A stretch of 54,719 bases of DNA from an uncultured Pirellulaceae bacterium (GCA_938082855.1 CALKCC010000101.1:1-54719); one strand, 5' to 3'. Positions 40,704-52,433 are shown, counted from the stretch's first letter. Notes: generated by a model not told the origin, from the letters alone. Numbers and translations are program-made.

Positions 40704-42095
40704 ATGAGCACACAACATTCTTATAACGACGTTGAAATTATCCTGCCTGCTTTACGGCAGTTGCTTGGTGACCGACTGAGTCTGGATCAGGATATCCTCG
40801 ACGACCATGGGCATGATGTTTCCCGACATTCTACTCAAGCACCCCAAGCTGTTGCTTTTCCTAAGAGTACACAGGAAGTCTCTGAAATCGTTCGGCTCTG
40901 TAACCAGCATCGCGTGCCAGTCATCCCCTTTGGTACAGGAACGGCCGTCGAAGGCGGCGTCGTTGCTTTATACGGTGGCGTTTCAATTGATCTGACACAA
41001 ATGAATCAAGTGCTTGCCATCAACGTCACCGATGCGGATGCCACCGTACAAGCAGGCGTCACTCGCTATCAACTCAATGCAGCTTTACAAGAACAATCAA
41101 CCGGGCTGTTGTTTACGGTGGACCCCGGAGCAGATGCCTCCATTGGCGGGATGGCAGCCACTCGTGCCTCCGGCAGTTCGGCCGTCCGATACGGAACCAT
41201 GCGAGACAACACATTAGCTCTGACCGTCGTGCTTGCCGACGGGGAAATCATAAAAACGGGCGGACGGGCTCGCAAGTCGTCCGCCGGCTACGATCTGACT
41301 CACTTGATGGTTGGCAGTGAAGGAACACTCGGCGTTATTACAGAAGTCACAGTAAAGCTCTATCCTCAACCTGAGCAGGTGTCTTCGGCAATCTGCCCGT
41401 TTGAGACGATTGAAAGTGCCGTCGAGGCTGTATTGGAAATTCTTGCCAGCGGAATTCCCGTCGCTCGAATCGAATTATTGGATGATGTCCAGATCGAGGC
41501 CGTCAATCAGTACAGTGGCCTGAACAACGCTCTCAAGCCTACCATCTTTTTTGAATTCCACGGTTCCCCTAATCATGTCGCTGAACAAACAACCCGAGCT
41601 AAGGAGATTTCAGCCCGTCATGGTGGTGACAAATTTCAATGGGCCGTCGACCAACAGCAACGCGATCGGCTATGGCAGGCAAGGTATGACTCATTCCATG
41701 CTGTCATGGCCTTAAGAGACAATGCTGTTGGCTATGTCACAGATGTTTGTGTGCCAATTTCTCAATTGGCCAGTTGTTTTTTAAAGGCTAAGGAAATCGT
41801 CAAAGAGGCCTCCTTACCGGCACCTGTGTTCGGCCATGTTGGCGATGGGAATTTTCACGTCGTCTTTCCACTCGATCCCGACAATCCTGCTGAACTAGAG
41901 GAGGTCACGACGTACCATCAGCAACTGATTGACATGGCATTGGCTGCTGGTGGAACATGTACCGGTGAGCATGGTATCGGATTAGGAAAGCGTCATGCGT
42001 TGGAGCAGGAACATGGAAATGCAGTCAACACGATGCGTCAAATCAAACAAGCCCTAGACCCCTTCCACATCATGAACCCCGGAAAAGTTGTGTAA
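40704..42095 (+). CDS. FAD-binding oxidoreductase, D-lactate dehydrogenase/glycolate oxidase (GlcD) type
   Basis: VIPFGTGTAVEGGVVALYGGVSIDLTQMN; LMVGSEGTLGVITEVTVKLYP; FGHVGDGNFHVVFP; GTCTGEHGIGLGKR. ATG at 40704 preferred over the track start 40587. Confidence 0.93.
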   Translation: MSTQHSYNDVEIILPALRQLLGDRLSLDQDILDDHGHDVSRHSTQAPQAVAFPKSTQEVSEIVRLCNQHRVPVIPFGTGTAVEGGVVALYGGVSIDLTQMNQVLAINVTDADATVQAGVTRYQLNAALQEQSTGLLFTVDPGADASIGGMAATRASGSSAVRYGTMRDNTLALTVVLADGEIIKTGGRARKSSAGYDLTHLMVGSEGTLGVITEVTVKLYPQPEQVSSAICPFETIESAVEAVLEILASGIPVARIELLDDVQIEAVNQYSGLNNALKPTIFFEFHGSPNHVAEQTTRAKEISARHGGDKFQWAVDQQQRDRLWQARYDSFHAVMALRDNAVGYVTDVCVPISQLASCFLKAKEIVKEASLPAPVFGHVGDGNFHVVFPLDPDNPAELEEVTTYHQQLIDMALAAGGTCTGEHGIGLGKRHALEQEHGNAVNTMRQIKQALDPFHIMNPGKVV

Positions 42096-42185
42096 AATAG
42101 GACTCTTCCAATTTATCTCAAACCCTCATAACAACTGGCTGGTCATTCCAAACTCATAAAGCCCGTTGTCCTTGGATTAAACACT

Positions 42186-44204
42186 ATGAAACTACATGCC
42201 CTTTTGCTCGTTGCCATCTCTTTGCTCAGTAACGTAACCCTTGCGGACGGAGAAGGAGATAACAATCCTGAAGCTGTTCGACAAGTCCCTCGCGTTGGTG
42301 TTCAGGTTTCAGAAGAAGATCGCTCTCAGCTCAAAAAAGGTCTTGCCGAACTTGCCGACTTGATGGACCAGATCAAATCCAGTGAATCTGATTTTGGATT
42401 GTTCTACTTGCCGGATGTGGAAATCTACCACCGGGCAGTAAAGGATAATCTGGAGCATCAAGAGTTCTTTAGCGACAAGGATATTGCCAAAGCACACACC
42501 GCTCTGGCCAGCGGCAAAACCAGAGCCCAGCAGCTGCTTAATGGCGAAGCTCCCTGGCTAAGCCAAACAGGTTTAGTCGTTCGGGGATTCCGCAGTGAAC
42601 TGGATGGCTCCGCCCAGCCTTACGGATTAGTCATTCCGTCTAATTACCGAGCAGGAGGCGACTCGTCCGTGCGACTCGACATTTGGTTCCACGGCCGAGG
42701 CGAAACACTCAGTGAAACAAACTTCATTGATAAGCAATCCAAAGTGGTCGGTTACTATGCTCCTCAAAATACGATCGTGCTTCACCCGTACGGTCGATAT
42801 AGCAATGCCTTCAAATTCGCCGGCGAAATTGATGTACTGGAAGCACTCGAGCATGTGAAAGCGAATTATCGCATTAACAATGACCTCGTCAGTGTCCGTG
42901 GATTCTCGATGGGAGGAGCCGGTTGTTGGCAATTTGCACAGCTGTATGCCGACCGTTGGTTTGCTGCAAACCCAGGTGCCGGGTTCTCAGAAACGCCCGA
43001 ATTCCTAAAGTCATTCCAAAAGGAAACACTGACCCCATACTGGTGGGAAGAAAAGCTATGGCGTTGGTACGACACCGATGACAATGCAGTTAATCTGGCC
43101 CATGTTCCATTGATCGCTTACAGCGGTGAAGACGACATCCAAAAGCAAGCCGCCGATGTCATGGAAGCAGCATTAGCGAAAGAAGGAATTGATTTAGTCC
43201 ATATTATCGGTCCCAAAACCGGCCATCGAATTCACCCTGATTCTCAGAAGATCATTGAGAGTAAAATGGCCAGTCTGGCACGCGTGGGCAATGACAAGCT
43301 TCCGTTGACCATCAACAAAGTCACTCACACATTGAAATACAATCGTCAGTATTGGCTTACGATTACCGGTATGGCTGAACATTGGGAACCTGCTCGCGTA
43401 AGGGCTGAGATTAGAGGTAACCAGATTGAAATCACTGCCACCGATGTAACCGGCTTGAAATTTGATATGGGAGCTGGTTTGGCGCCGTTCAACGGTATGC
43501 AGGAAGTCTCCATCGAAATCAACAAGCAGACGATCGCGGCCCCCAAAGCTAAGTCCGATCGCAGCTGGCAATTTGAAATTCATCTCGCCGATGGCAAATG
43601 GCAAGCCGGCCCTCTTCCTGAGGACGGGTTACAAAAACAACATGGCTTACAGGGTCCAATCGATGATGCCTTCCTAAGCAGTTTTCTAATGGTGACGCCA
43701 ACCGGTAAACCTATCAATGAGGCCATTGGCAACTGGACTGCAAGCGAACAGGCACGAGCGATCAAACACTGGCGTCAGCACTTTCGCGGGCATGCTCGCG
43801 TAAAAACCGACACAGAGATTTCAGAAGCTGACATCGCGAATCATAACTTGATTCTTTGGGGTGACTTCTCGTCCAACAAAGTCATTGGGGCAATCCTAGC
43901 CCGACTACCACTGAATTGGTCAGCTCAGGGAGTTTCCATTGGCGAAACAGTATTCGACGCCAAAAGCCATGCACCGATCCTCATTTATCCCAATCCGCTT
44001 AATCCGGAAAAATACATCGTGATTAACAGCGGGTTTACTTATCGCGAATATGCTTATTTAAACAATGCACGACAGGTTCCTATGCTTCCGGACTGGGCAA
44101 TCGTTGACGTAGTCAACAAGCCTAAGCCCAACGATTCCATTTACCGATTCCCCGGAATCCCCAAGGATGCCAATTTCTTTGATGAAAACTGGAACGTTAA
44201 ATAA
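42186..44204 (+). CDS. Exported alpha/beta hydrolase (esterase/peptidase-like)
   Basis: Signal peptide; DIWFHGRGETLSE; VRGFSMGGAGCWQFA nucleophile elbow; GPKTGHRI. Confidence 0.8.
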   Translation: MKLHALLLVAISLLSNVTLADGEGDNNPEAVRQVPRVGVQVSEEDRSQLKKGLAELADLMDQIKSSESDFGLFYLPDVEIYHRAVKDNLEHQEFFSDKDIAKAHTALASGKTRAQQLLNGEAPWLSQTGLVVRGFRSELDGSAQPYGLVIPSNYRAGGDSSVRLDIWFHGRGETLSETNFIDKQSKVVGYYAPQNTIVLHPYGRYSNAFKFAGEIDVLEALEHVKANYRINNDLVSVRGFSMGGAGCWQFAQLYADRWFAANPGAGFSETPEFLKSFQKETLTPYWWEEKLWRWYDTDDNAVNLAHVPLIAYSGEDDIQKQAADVMEAALAKEGIDLVHIIGPKTGHRIHPDSQKIIESKMASLARVGNDKLPLTINKVTHTLKYNRQYWLTITGMAEHWEPARVRAEIRGNQIEITATDVTGLKFDMGAGLAPFNGMQEVSIEINKQTIAAPKAKSDRSWQFEIHLADGKWQAGPLPEDGLQKQHGLQGPIDDAFLSSFLMVTPTGKPINEAIGNWTASEQARAIKHWRQHFRGHARVKTDTEISEADIANHNLILWGDFSSNKVIGAILARLPLNWSAQGVSIGETVFDAKSHAPILIYPNPLNPEKYIVINSGFTYREYAYLNNARQVPMLPDWAIVDVVNKPKPNDSIYRFPGIPKDANFFDENWNVK

Positions 44205-44212
44205 TTTGTCCG

Positions 44213-46525
44213 ATGCTGCATAAATTGAAATTGAACCAACTTGGCCTTCAGGTTTTATTGGCTGCGATCATCGTGAGTCCTCTATGGGCTGCGCCAAAAA
44301 AAGGTGGGACTCAGGATGAGTCAGGTAAACGTATTTACCTGAAGCAATGTGCTCATTGCCATGGAATGCAGGGAGAGGGGGTGGTTGGAGTCAATGAAAA
44401 CCCACTCTACGGCAACAAACGACTCCCTGAGCTCATTCAGGTAATTGACGAAACCATGCCGGAAGACAAGCCAAAGGCATGTCGAGGTGATGACGCTGTC
44501 GCCGTTGGGCGGTACATCTTCGAGACTTTCTATACGCCGGAAGCGCGTGCGAGCCAGAAGCCGCCTCGCATTGAACTCGCGCGGCTCACGAACCGACAGT
44601 ATGTTCAGACCATCCGCGATATCTTCCGGAATTTTCTCGGCCGGCCGGAGCTCGACGAACTGCGAGGTATCAAAGCTCAATACTACAACGGGCGTAATTT
44701 CAGAGATCGGGTTGGGGAAGCCATTGTCGATTCCATCGACTACGATTTTGATCAAGCACTTCCCTTTGACAAACTCACTAAGAAGGAGGAATTCTCCATC
44801 AAATGGGAGGGCTCGATTATTGCCGAGGAAAGTGGGGTTTATGAGTTCATTGTGCAGAGTCCGAATAGTATTCGACTCTACATCAATAACCGAGAAGAAC
44901 GACTGATTGATAAATACGTCGCCACCAACGAACGTGATGCCGAACACAAAGCTACAATCTTCCTGCAAGGGGGCGAGGCTTACTTCTTTAGATTAGAAAC
45001 ATTTCGTTTCAAAGATCCGGCCGCCTCAATGACTCTCTCCTGGGTCCCTCCGGGAGGAACTCGACAGATCATTCCCAAACGGAATTACTCACCGACTTTA
45101 ATCGGCGATAGCATTCTCGTTCAGACTCCCTTTCCACCAGATGACAGTGCCAGCGGCTATGAACGTGGCACGGCCGTTAGTGCTGAATGGGATGAAGCAA
45201 CTACCAATGCTGCAATCGAAGTGGCCGGACAGGTACTGCCTTTGCTAGATCAGATTGCCCGCACGAATAGCAAAGCTGCGGACCGAGTCGAGAAGATTAA
45301 GGCATTTTGCCATGACTTTGTACAGTATGCATTCCGTCGGCCACTGACCGATGAACATAAGACACTTTACGTAGACAGTTTCTTTGATGACGAGTTAGAT
45401 ATCACCGATTCGGTCAAAAGGGTCATTATTTCGACACTCAAGTCGCCGCTGTTTTTATATCCGGAATTAAATCGCAAACCTGATGCGATGGAATCCAACG
45501 GCGTGGATAGCTACTTAATTGCCAGTCGATTGGCACTCGCTCTATGGGACTCCGTGCCTGACACAGCATTACGCAATGCGGCTGACCGTGGTGATTTGCT
45601 CGAACCGGTCAAAGTCGAACAGCAGATTAAGCGAATGCTGAACAATAGCCGAGCTCGCTCAAAAATCGACTACTTTCTACTGCATTGGTTGCAACTCAAT
45701 GAAAAAGGTGAGTTCTCGAAAGACGAGGAACAATACGCCCAATTCAATGAAAGCGTGAAGGCTGATTTACGCGTTTCCTTACGCCAATTTCTGAGCGATG
45801 TGATTTGGAGTGAATCCTCGGACTATCGGCAATTCTTCCATGCACAACAGATCCCGTTTAATCAAAACCTAGCCACCTATTATGGTATCGAGGGTGTGAA
45901 TGGAACTGATTTTGTGCCAGTGTCGCTGGGCGATCATTCCAATCATGGGCTTTTGACGCATCCCTACATGTTGTCCATGCTGGCTTATCGGGATAATAGT
46001 TCTCCGATTCATCGAGGTGTCTTCATTACACGACGCCTACTGGGACGCACGCTCAAGGAGCCGCCGCAGGCAACTGAGTTAGGCAGTGCAGAGTTCCCGG
46101 AGGGGCTAACGATTCGCGAAAAAGTCAGCATGTTAACAGAGCCCACCGCGTGTGCCGGTTGTCATAACATCATTAATCCTTTGGGATTCAGTCTTGAGAA
46201 CTATGACGCGATTGGCCGATATCGGAATCAGGAAGTTGGTAAAGCCATCAATGCTGTAGCCAACTATAATACAGTGGATGGAAACACGATCGAATTGAAC
46301 GGAGTCGCCGGTCTAGCTGACTTGATTGCCAGCAGCCCCCAGGCTCATGGCGCATTTGTGGATCATTTATTCCATCAGGCAATGAAGCAACCAATTAATG
46401 CCTATGGTGATTCATTGCGATCCGAACTAATCACACAATTTCAATCGTCCGAGTTTGATATTCAGCGATTACTCACCAATATCGTACGTGAGGCTGTTTT
46501 GTTTGAACCCGTACAGGAACCATAA
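44213..46525 (+). CDS. Cytochrome c + PA14-like + DUF1592/DUF1588/DUF1585 protein
   Basis: [11 protein letters not shown] heme motif; [21 protein letters not shown]14; [44 protein letters not shown]. Confidence 0.92.
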   Translation: MLHKLKLNQLGLQVLLAAIIVSPLWAAPKKGGTQDESGKRIYLKQCAHCHGMQGEGVVGVNENPLYGNKRLPELIQVIDETMPEDKPKACRGDDAVAVGRYIFETFYTPEARASQKPPRIELARLTNRQYVQTIRDIFRNFLGRPELDELRGIKAQYYNGRNFRDRVGEAIVDSIDYDFDQALPFDKLTKKEEFSIKWEGSIIAEESGVYEFIVQSPNSIRLYINNREERLIDKYVATNERDAEHKATIFLQGGEAYFFRLETFRFKDPAASMTLSWVPPGGTRQIIPKRNYSPTLIGDSILVQTPFPPDDSASGYERGTAVSAEWDEATTNAAIEVAGQVLPLLDQIARTNSKAADRVEKIKAFCHDFVQYAFRRPLTDEHKTLYVDSFFDDELDITDSVKRVIISTLKSPLFLYPELNRKPDAMESNGVDSYLIASRLALALWDSVPDTALRNAADRGDLLEPVKVEQQIKRMLNNSRARSKIDYFLLHWLQLNEKGEFSKDEEQYAQFNESVKADLRVSLRQFLSDVIWSESSDYRQFFHAQQIPFNQNLATYYGIEGVNGTDFVPVSLGDHSNHGLLTHPYMLSMLAYRDNSSPIHRGVFITRRLLGRTLKEPPQATELGSAEFPEGLTIREKVSMLTEPTACAGCHNIINPLGFSLENYDAIGRYRNQEVGKAINAVANYNTVDGNTIELNGVAGLADLIASSPQAHGAFVDHLFHQAMKQPINAYGDSLRSELITQFQSSEFDIQRLLTNIVREAVLFEPVQEP

Positions 46526-46527
46526 GC

Positions 46528-47844
46528 ATGACCATTCAACATCGTCGTCAATTCATACAGGACATGGGGTTTTCAGCTGCCAGCCTGCCTCTATTGATGG
46601 GCTTACCTGCGTTTTCCGGCGCGAGTGAAGTCACGGCCAAGCAGCGAATGATAGTAGTGTTTAGCCCGAACGGGACGATCCCAAATGACTTTTGGCCGAA
46701 TGAAGTCGGAGCCGACTTCAAGCTGAAGCGTATTATGGAATCGCTCCAACCCTATCAGGACCAGATGCTGGTTTTGAAAGGAATCTGTGACCAGATCAAA
46801 GGGGATGGTGACAGTCATATGCGCGGCATGAGTTGTTTGCTGACAGGCATTGAATTGCTGCCGGGTAATATTCAAGGCGGTAGTCACACGCCTGCAGGTT
46901 GGGCGAGTGGTTTATCGGTGGACCAGGAGATCAAAAACTTCTTGCAGAAAAATCCGAACACCCAGACACGGTTTGGTTCTTTGGAATTTGGAGTCGTCGT
47001 TCCAGATCGTGCGGATCCGTGGACACGAATGGTTTATTCTGGTTCCAACCAGCCTGTGGCTCCGATTGACGATCCGTATGTGATGTTCAACAAGCTTTAT
47101 GGCAAAGTCGAAGATCGTAAGAGTGTAGAGAGCGTACTGGACCGAGTGCGGAATGACTTGCGTCGCGTTCGGACGTTGGTTGGCAAGGAAGATCGTAAGC
47201 TGTTAGAGCAGCACGAACAATTCATCCGTGACATGGAAGCTCGGATCAAGCGTGACGCTGAGCACCAGTTGGATATTCCGGCACCGGTTCAAAAGGCTGG
47301 AGTCAAGAATGCCAATGAGAACATGCCGGACTTGAGCCGTATGCAAATCGACATGCTGGTGAATAGTATGCAGAACGACATGGCTCGGGTGGGTTCGCTG
47401 CAATATACCCGTAGTGTCGGTCAGGCCAAAATGACCTGGCTGGGCATCAATGAGGGACATCACGGTTTATCGCACGAACCGGATAGTGATAAAGAAGCTC
47501 AGGAGAAGCTGGTCAAAATCAACCGCTGGTATTGTGAAGAGATTGCCTATTTGGCCAAACGGCTAGCTGATACACCGGAACCCGACGGCACGGGATCGAT
47601 GCTGGACAACACGACCATTGTCTGGACGAATGAGCTAGGCAAAGGGAATTCGCATACGCTTAACGACATTCCATTTGTGTTAATTGGCGGTGGTCTTCGC
47701 TTCAAAATGGGTCGAAGTCTGCAGTATGGCCGAGTGCCACATAACCGATTATTAATGGCATTTGCTCATGCCTTTGGCCATCGGGTTGAAGCCTTCGGTA
47801 ATGCTAATTACTGCGGAGACGGGCCACTTCACGACCTAACTTAG
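46528..47844 (+). CDS. DUF1552 protein
   Basis: [56 protein letters not shown]; paired with the DUF1592 protein. Confidence 0.92.
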   Translation: MTIQHRRQFIQDMGFSAASLPLLMGLPAFSGASEVTAKQRMIVVFSPNGTIPNDFWPNEVGADFKLKRIMESLQPYQDQMLVLKGICDQIKGDGDSHMRGMSCLLTGIELLPGNIQGGSHTPAGWASGLSVDQEIKNFLQKNPNTQTRFGSLEFGVVVPDRADPWTRMVYSGSNQPVAPIDDPYVMFNKLYGKVEDRKSVESVLDRVRNDLRRVRTLVGKEDRKLLEQHEQFIRDMEARIKRDAEHQLDIPAPVQKAGVKNANENMPDLSRMQIDMLVNSMQNDMARVGSLQYTRSVGQAKMTWLGINEGHHGLSHEPDSDKEAQEKLVKINRWYCEEIAYLAKRLADTPEPDGTGSMLDNTTIVWTNELGKGNSHTLNDIPFVLIGGGLRFKMGRSLQYGRVPHNRLLMAFAHAFGHRVEAFGNANYCGDGPLHDLT

Positions 47845-47869
47845 GCGTGGTAATATAAACGGACGATTG

Positions 47870-47943
47870 GGGCGGTTAGCTCAGTTGGTTAGAGCGCCAC
47901 GTTGACATCGTGGAGGTCGTTGGTTCGAATCCAATATCGCCCA
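47870..47943 (+). tRNA. tRNA-Val(GAC)
   Basis: GGGCGGT/ATCGCCC acceptor, GCTC/GAGC D stem, CCACG-TTGACAT-CGTGG anticodon arm, GTTGG-TTCGAAT-CCAAT T arm; CCA not encoded. Confidence 0.95.
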
Positions 47944-47959
47944 CTACCCCAAAACCAAG

Positions 47960-47993
47960 AACTCTGAAGTGACAATTCGCTTCAGAGTTTTTT
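47960..47993 (+). terminator. Rho-independent terminator of the tRNA
   Basis: AACTCTGAAG-TGACAATTCG-CTTCAGAGTT then TTTT: perfect 10-bp stem. Confidence 0.88.
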
Positions 47994-47998
47994 CATGC

Positions 47999-48976
47999 GC
48001 CAGTGAAACCAATTCAGCGGTGGATCATATCTTTGGATATACCGGCCGGGAACGTGATACCGAGAGTGATCTTCAGTACAACCGGGCTAGGTATTATGAC
48101 GCGGACGCAGGTCGCTGGATCAGTGAAGATCCGATAGGCTTCTCTGCGGGGGATACAAATCTAGCTCGATATGTCAGCAATAGTCCAACCAATGCGACCG
48201 ATCCGAGCGGGATGTATCAGGAAACCGTGGAGAATCCTAACCCTGACTTGGTTACTGAGGGGAAAGATGTAATTCGTAGACGTCCCACCAAAAAATGGAC
48301 GACTGATTTTGAGCTACCATGGATTATAGATGGCTCTGTGACTGGTATCCCAGATGAGAGTGCGTTGGTAATTAGGGCCGACGTACTCATCGCTGGTACT
48401 GTGGATTTTGGGCTGAGAAGTCCAATATCTAGTCCGGCATTGGCACGTGGCAAACTGAAATTGAATCCCAAAGTTTTTGACGACCTTGTTCCCGAAATAT
48501 ATGAATCAATAACCACTGACAAAAGGCTTCTTGAGCCTCGCGGTGAAAACTATTTTTCGATACATCCAGACTTCGCAAATTTCATGCATGAATTGAGCCC
48601 AAAACGGAGGAAACCTGGGTCTATTGAGGCTTTAATTAATACTGACGCACATCAAGGCCGGTTGTTGTGGGACAGTGTTGTAGGTGGCGTTACGGGCTAT
48701 ACTATCGATAAAGCAAAGGATAAATTGTTATTCGATTTTTCTGAAGATGATCCCGATGAATATAGAGTGAATTACCCTATACGTAACATTGTGAGAAACG
48801 TCATAGGTGGAATCAGAGTCGATGAAGATACCATTGTATTGAGGACGGGAGGAGAGTTTTATGCGGGTGACGAGATTGAGCCCGACACTACTATCACACG
48901 ATACAATGTTAGGTGGGAATACGATCGCGATACCCGCCAACATAGAGTTATCCTTGTATTTGAAAAAAGTTACTAA
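47999..48976 (+). pseudogene. RHS/YD-repeat core C-terminal fragment with unique tip domain (orphan tip)
   Basis: AVDHIFGYTGRERDTESDLQYNRARYYDADAGRWISEDPIGFSAGDTNLARYVSNSPTNATDPSGM then ~265-aa unique tip; no credible start (track GTG start is inside the terminator). Confidence 0.8.
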
Positions 48977-49138
48977 TATACATAGCGTTCAAACCTCTCC
49001 TTGGGCCATTTGTCGTTCCGCTTCACGGAATCTGGTAGTAGTAGTTCGAGTAAGCTGATAGTCTTTCCGCAGATTCTGACGTCTACACGGACAGCTATCG
49101 CCAACTTTTGGGTGGCATGAGAATCTTTACTAACTTTC

Positions 49139-51691
49139 CTACGGTTGCAATTGCTTGCGAACCTCGGCAATGGACTCTAACGATTCAGACACCAATGGAT
49201 GCTCTTCGCCGTACCTGAATTCACGTATCTCGTGCGATTCTATGAAACTGCTAAGCGCTTTTTCATTTTCACCCTGGGCCAAATAATACTTCCCCCAGGA
49301 ATCCATCATGTCACTGTAGAAGGGGTGCTTTTTACCCCAACTCGCAGCCAGAGGTTGAGCTTCTTCGAGCAGAGGTTTGGCTTTATTCAGTTTTCCATTT
49401 TGAATGTGAAGGTTTCCTAAACGCAGCAACAAAACCTCATAGACGCGGTCCGGTTTGTTTTCTTCGCCAAGTTTCCTCAATCCCCGAACCGCTTCACTTA
49501 ACAGGGCTTCTGCTTGCTGATCGTATCCTTGATTGAGTTTGACTTTGCCGAGAACCCCTAACGAATTAAGGTACAAAAAAGATTCTTTCCCTAATACTTC
49601 TTCAAAATTAGCCTGAGCATGATCCAGGAGTTGCTCTGCTTGTTCATGTTTTCCCACTTCGGATGCTAAAAGTGCGAATGAACCAGCATCGACATGGAGT
49701 TCAGTTGACTCTTTAATTAGCCATGGCTCTCTGATTTCAATCGACTGCGCAAGAACAAAGGCTGCTTGTTCAAACATTTGGAGCCTTACATAGCACGATC
49801 CTAATTCCCTCATGGAATTTGCGAAAGCAACACTTTCCTCGCCCGTTGAACACTTTATCATCTTCACTCGCTTACTTGCGAATTCCAGGGATTTGAAATA
49901 GTCACCCGATAACGAATGCACGTAAGATAAATCTTTCAAACTTTGAGCGCAAAGATAGTGATTGGGGCCCCATATTCGTTCTCTAACGGACAAGGATTTT
50001 TGATATGTAGCAATGGCTTTGGCTTGCTCATTTTCGGAAGCATAACGCATTGCAAGCCGGTCCAGACATTTTGAATACAATCTGTAGTCGACGTCTTTTT
50101 TCTCAGCCCAGAGGTCAAGATAATTACTTAGTTCTTTCGTAGTTGCAAACGTGTGACACTTATAAAACCTTTCCAAATTGCTTGATATTCTTGGTTCTTT
50201 GACGCTTAGTGTGGAAAACTCCTCATCGCTGAAATTACCGGTTTTTTCATAGAGTAAGACGCCAATAATCTTTCCATGATATTCCACCATTATCTCTAAT
50301 TCGAAAGCAAACTCACACAAATCAAAACTTGATCCCGTTTTCCATTCGTCATAAATCGTGACTACCTCCCTTGCGATTTCGGCGACGATGCCGACTGCCG
50401 GTATACATCCCTTCGATACTGCTAGTTTGCCTTTCAACCATAATGCGTCCGCATAGGCCGGATGATTCGGCCCAACACACCGGCGGAGTATTTCACAGCT
50501 TTCTAGGCAGAGAGGTTCTGATTTCTGGAAGATTTCACGTTCGAAGTAATACGAAGCCTGTTTGTACAAGCAAAGAGCCCGCAAATAATCGCGATGAAAA
50601 CGATCTGGTTGTTCTTCGTAAATATCGATCGCAGCTTCCAGCTGCTGTTCTGCCAAAGGAAGATTGTCAATCTCGTTGTAGTAATCAGCCAACATGACCA
50701 GTGCTTCAGCGTACCGAACGTCTTGCTTTCCAAAACGGGCCTCAGCTTGAGCCAGCCCTTTGTCTAAAAGGATCTTGGCTTCCTTAAATTCGTACTGTCG
50801 CTGGGCGATGATTCCTTGCAATAGACTGAAGTTAAGAACATCCGGGTCGATCAATTCCTGCTCATTTTCGATGACCGTCCATTGCTCTAGAAGGATCTCT
50901 TGGTTTGCGATGTCAACAAATAGCCTGATCACAAGATCCTGATATCTACTGAACAATGCGCTGTCAGTTCTCCCTACTTTTTCTGTCAGCGTAGAATGTA
51001 TCTGCTTTTGCAGCGTCATTGCTTCAATCAGCTTATGATTAATGATCCGCAATTCTAGTAATTCTGTCACAACATCAAGGTACGCCGCAGGATTCTGATC
51101 CTTATTACCGATGGCAATGGAATACGCCTGTAGACACTTTTCTTCAGCTTCCTGAAACCGGCACCCCTGTTTGAGCTGCGCTATTTTCGAGAGAAGTTTC
51201 GGCAGATCCTGATTGCTGTCGACGTTCAACTGAAAAGTGTCTTCCACCGCAACAGAGACCGGAAGAACAAATTCGCCGTCGTTCGATATTTGAAAGGCAC
51301 TGGATCTGTCTGGGATCTCAGAAGAGTCGGGAACAACGTATTCGCTGTCCGTTGAGATTTGAAAAGCACTGGATCTGTCAGGCATCTCAGCTAATTCTGT
51401 GTTAGATGCTTTGGGAGCATCATAGCTACCAGCGTTTTGTTCTTCCGTATCACGAACAGAAATTGACTTGGCAGTCGGCACTTCGTCTAAGCGAGCTGTC
51501 TTGCTTGCAACGTCCACAGCAGGACTTGTGGGATCAACTTTCAAGGTGGTGGGTGTCGGCTCAGAAGGTGAGCAACCTATCGAGCACAGGGACGTGATGA
51601 CCAGAAAAAAACTAAACCACCAACAGGATTTGTGATTTTGTTTTGGCATGGTTAACTCCATTTCTTTGATCTTGCGTTTGATAGGACTCAT
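49139..51691 (-). CDS. Tetratricopeptide-repeat lipoprotein (NB-ARC/kinesin-light-chain-like TPRs)
   Basis: LVITSLCSIGC lipobox; many TPR units (e.g. AIATYQKSLSVRERIWGPNHYLCAQSLKDLSYVHSLSGDYFKSLEF). Confidence 0.85.
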   Translation of the reverse strand: MSPIKRKIKEMELTMPKQNHKSCWWFSFFLVITSLCSIGCSPSEPTPTTLKVDPTSPAVDVASKTARLDEVPTAKSISVRDTEEQNAGSYDAPKASNTELAEMPDRSSAFQISTDSEYVVPDSSEIPDRSSAFQISNDGEFVLPVSVAVEDTFQLNVDSNQDLPKLLSKIAQLKQGCRFQEAEEKCLQAYSIAIGNKDQNPAAYLDVVTELLELRIINHKLIEAMTLQKQIHSTLTEKVGRTDSALFSRYQDLVIRLFVDIANQEILLEQWTVIENEQELIDPDVLNFSLLQGIIAQRQYEFKEAKILLDKGLAQAEARFGKQDVRYAEALVMLADYYNEIDNLPLAEQQLEAAIDIYEEQPDRFHRDYLRALCLYKQASYYFEREIFQKSEPLCLESCEILRRCVGPNHPAYADALWLKGKLAVSKGCIPAVGIVAEIAREVVTIYDEWKTGSSFDLCEFAFELEIMVEYHGKIIGVLLYEKTGNFSDEEFSTLSVKEPRISSNLERFYKCHTFATTKELSNYLDLWAEKKDVDYRLYSKCLDRLAMRYASENEQAKAIATYQKSLSVRERIWGPNHYLCAQSLKDLSYVHSLSGDYFKSLEFASKRVKMIKCSTGEESVAFANSMRELGSCYVRLQMFEQAAFVLAQSIEIREPWLIKESTELHVDAGSFALLASEVGKHEQAEQLLDHAQANFEEVLGKESFLYLNSLGVLGKVKLNQGYDQQAEALLSEAVRGLRKLGEENKPDRVYEVLLLRLGNLHIQNGKLNKAKPLLEEAQPLAASWGKKHPFYSDMMDSWGKYYLAQGENEKALSSFIESHEIREFRYGEEHPLVSESLESIAEVRKQLQP
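51261..51390 (-). repeat. 69-bp coding tandem duplication (23 aa, PDRSSAFQIS[TN]D[SG]E[YF]V[VL]P)
   Basis: ATTCGC... units begin at 51271 and 51340, period 69 bp. Confidence 0.85.
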
Positions 51692-51965
51692 GTGTCAAAC
51701 GAGGCCTAAATACGACTAAGATTTTGTTGCCGTATTATATTGCTTTCTGACCATTCAGGTCATCACCAGATTACGCTTTCTGGTATAGCCGGAATTCTTC
51801 CTACCAACCTTTATTCACCTAGGCTCGATTCGCATGATCGATTTATACTCCATACAGTAATCCTGCATGTCCAATCGCATGTGGGCATAACACTAGTGAT
51901 TTGGTGATGCCGAGTAACCAAACTCATTAACGAGGAATATGAAGGATGCTAATGCCGTTCTTTAG

Positions 51966-52433
51966 AAATCGGTTGAGTATACCTGGGATCAGCGTAACCG
52001 GCTGACAACGATTGTCGAGAAAGATTCGTTTGGAACAGTTACCAAACAGGTGGACTATTCTTACGATCCGCTTGGTCGCCGTATCGGCAAATCCATTGAT
52101 GACGACGGCGCAGGTCCTAATACGGCTGTAATCGAAAGCTACGTTTACGACGGTTCGGATATTGTGCTATCGGTAAGTGGTAGCGCTGTAAATAGCAGCG
52201 GAGCGGTCACGAACCGTTACTTACACGGTCCCGCGGTTGATCAGATTCTTGCCGATGAGGATTCCTCTGGCGAGGTGCTTTGGGCTCTTACAGATCATCA
52301 GGGCAGTGTTCGTGATTTAGTGGACAACAGCGGTAATGTAGACAACCACATCACTTACGATGCCTATGGAAAGATCACCAGTGAAAACAGATCCAAAGCG
52401 GATACCCTAAACCCCGGCCTGCTAATTGTCTAA
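51966..52433 (+). pseudogene. RHS/YD-repeat core internal fragment
   Basis: KSVEYTWDQRNRLTTIVEKDSFGTVTKQVDYSYDPLGRRIGKSI...LTDHQGSVRDLVDNSGNVDNHITYDAYGKITSEN; open frame extends upstream of the track start to a TAG at 51963 without a start codon. Confidence 0.85.
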
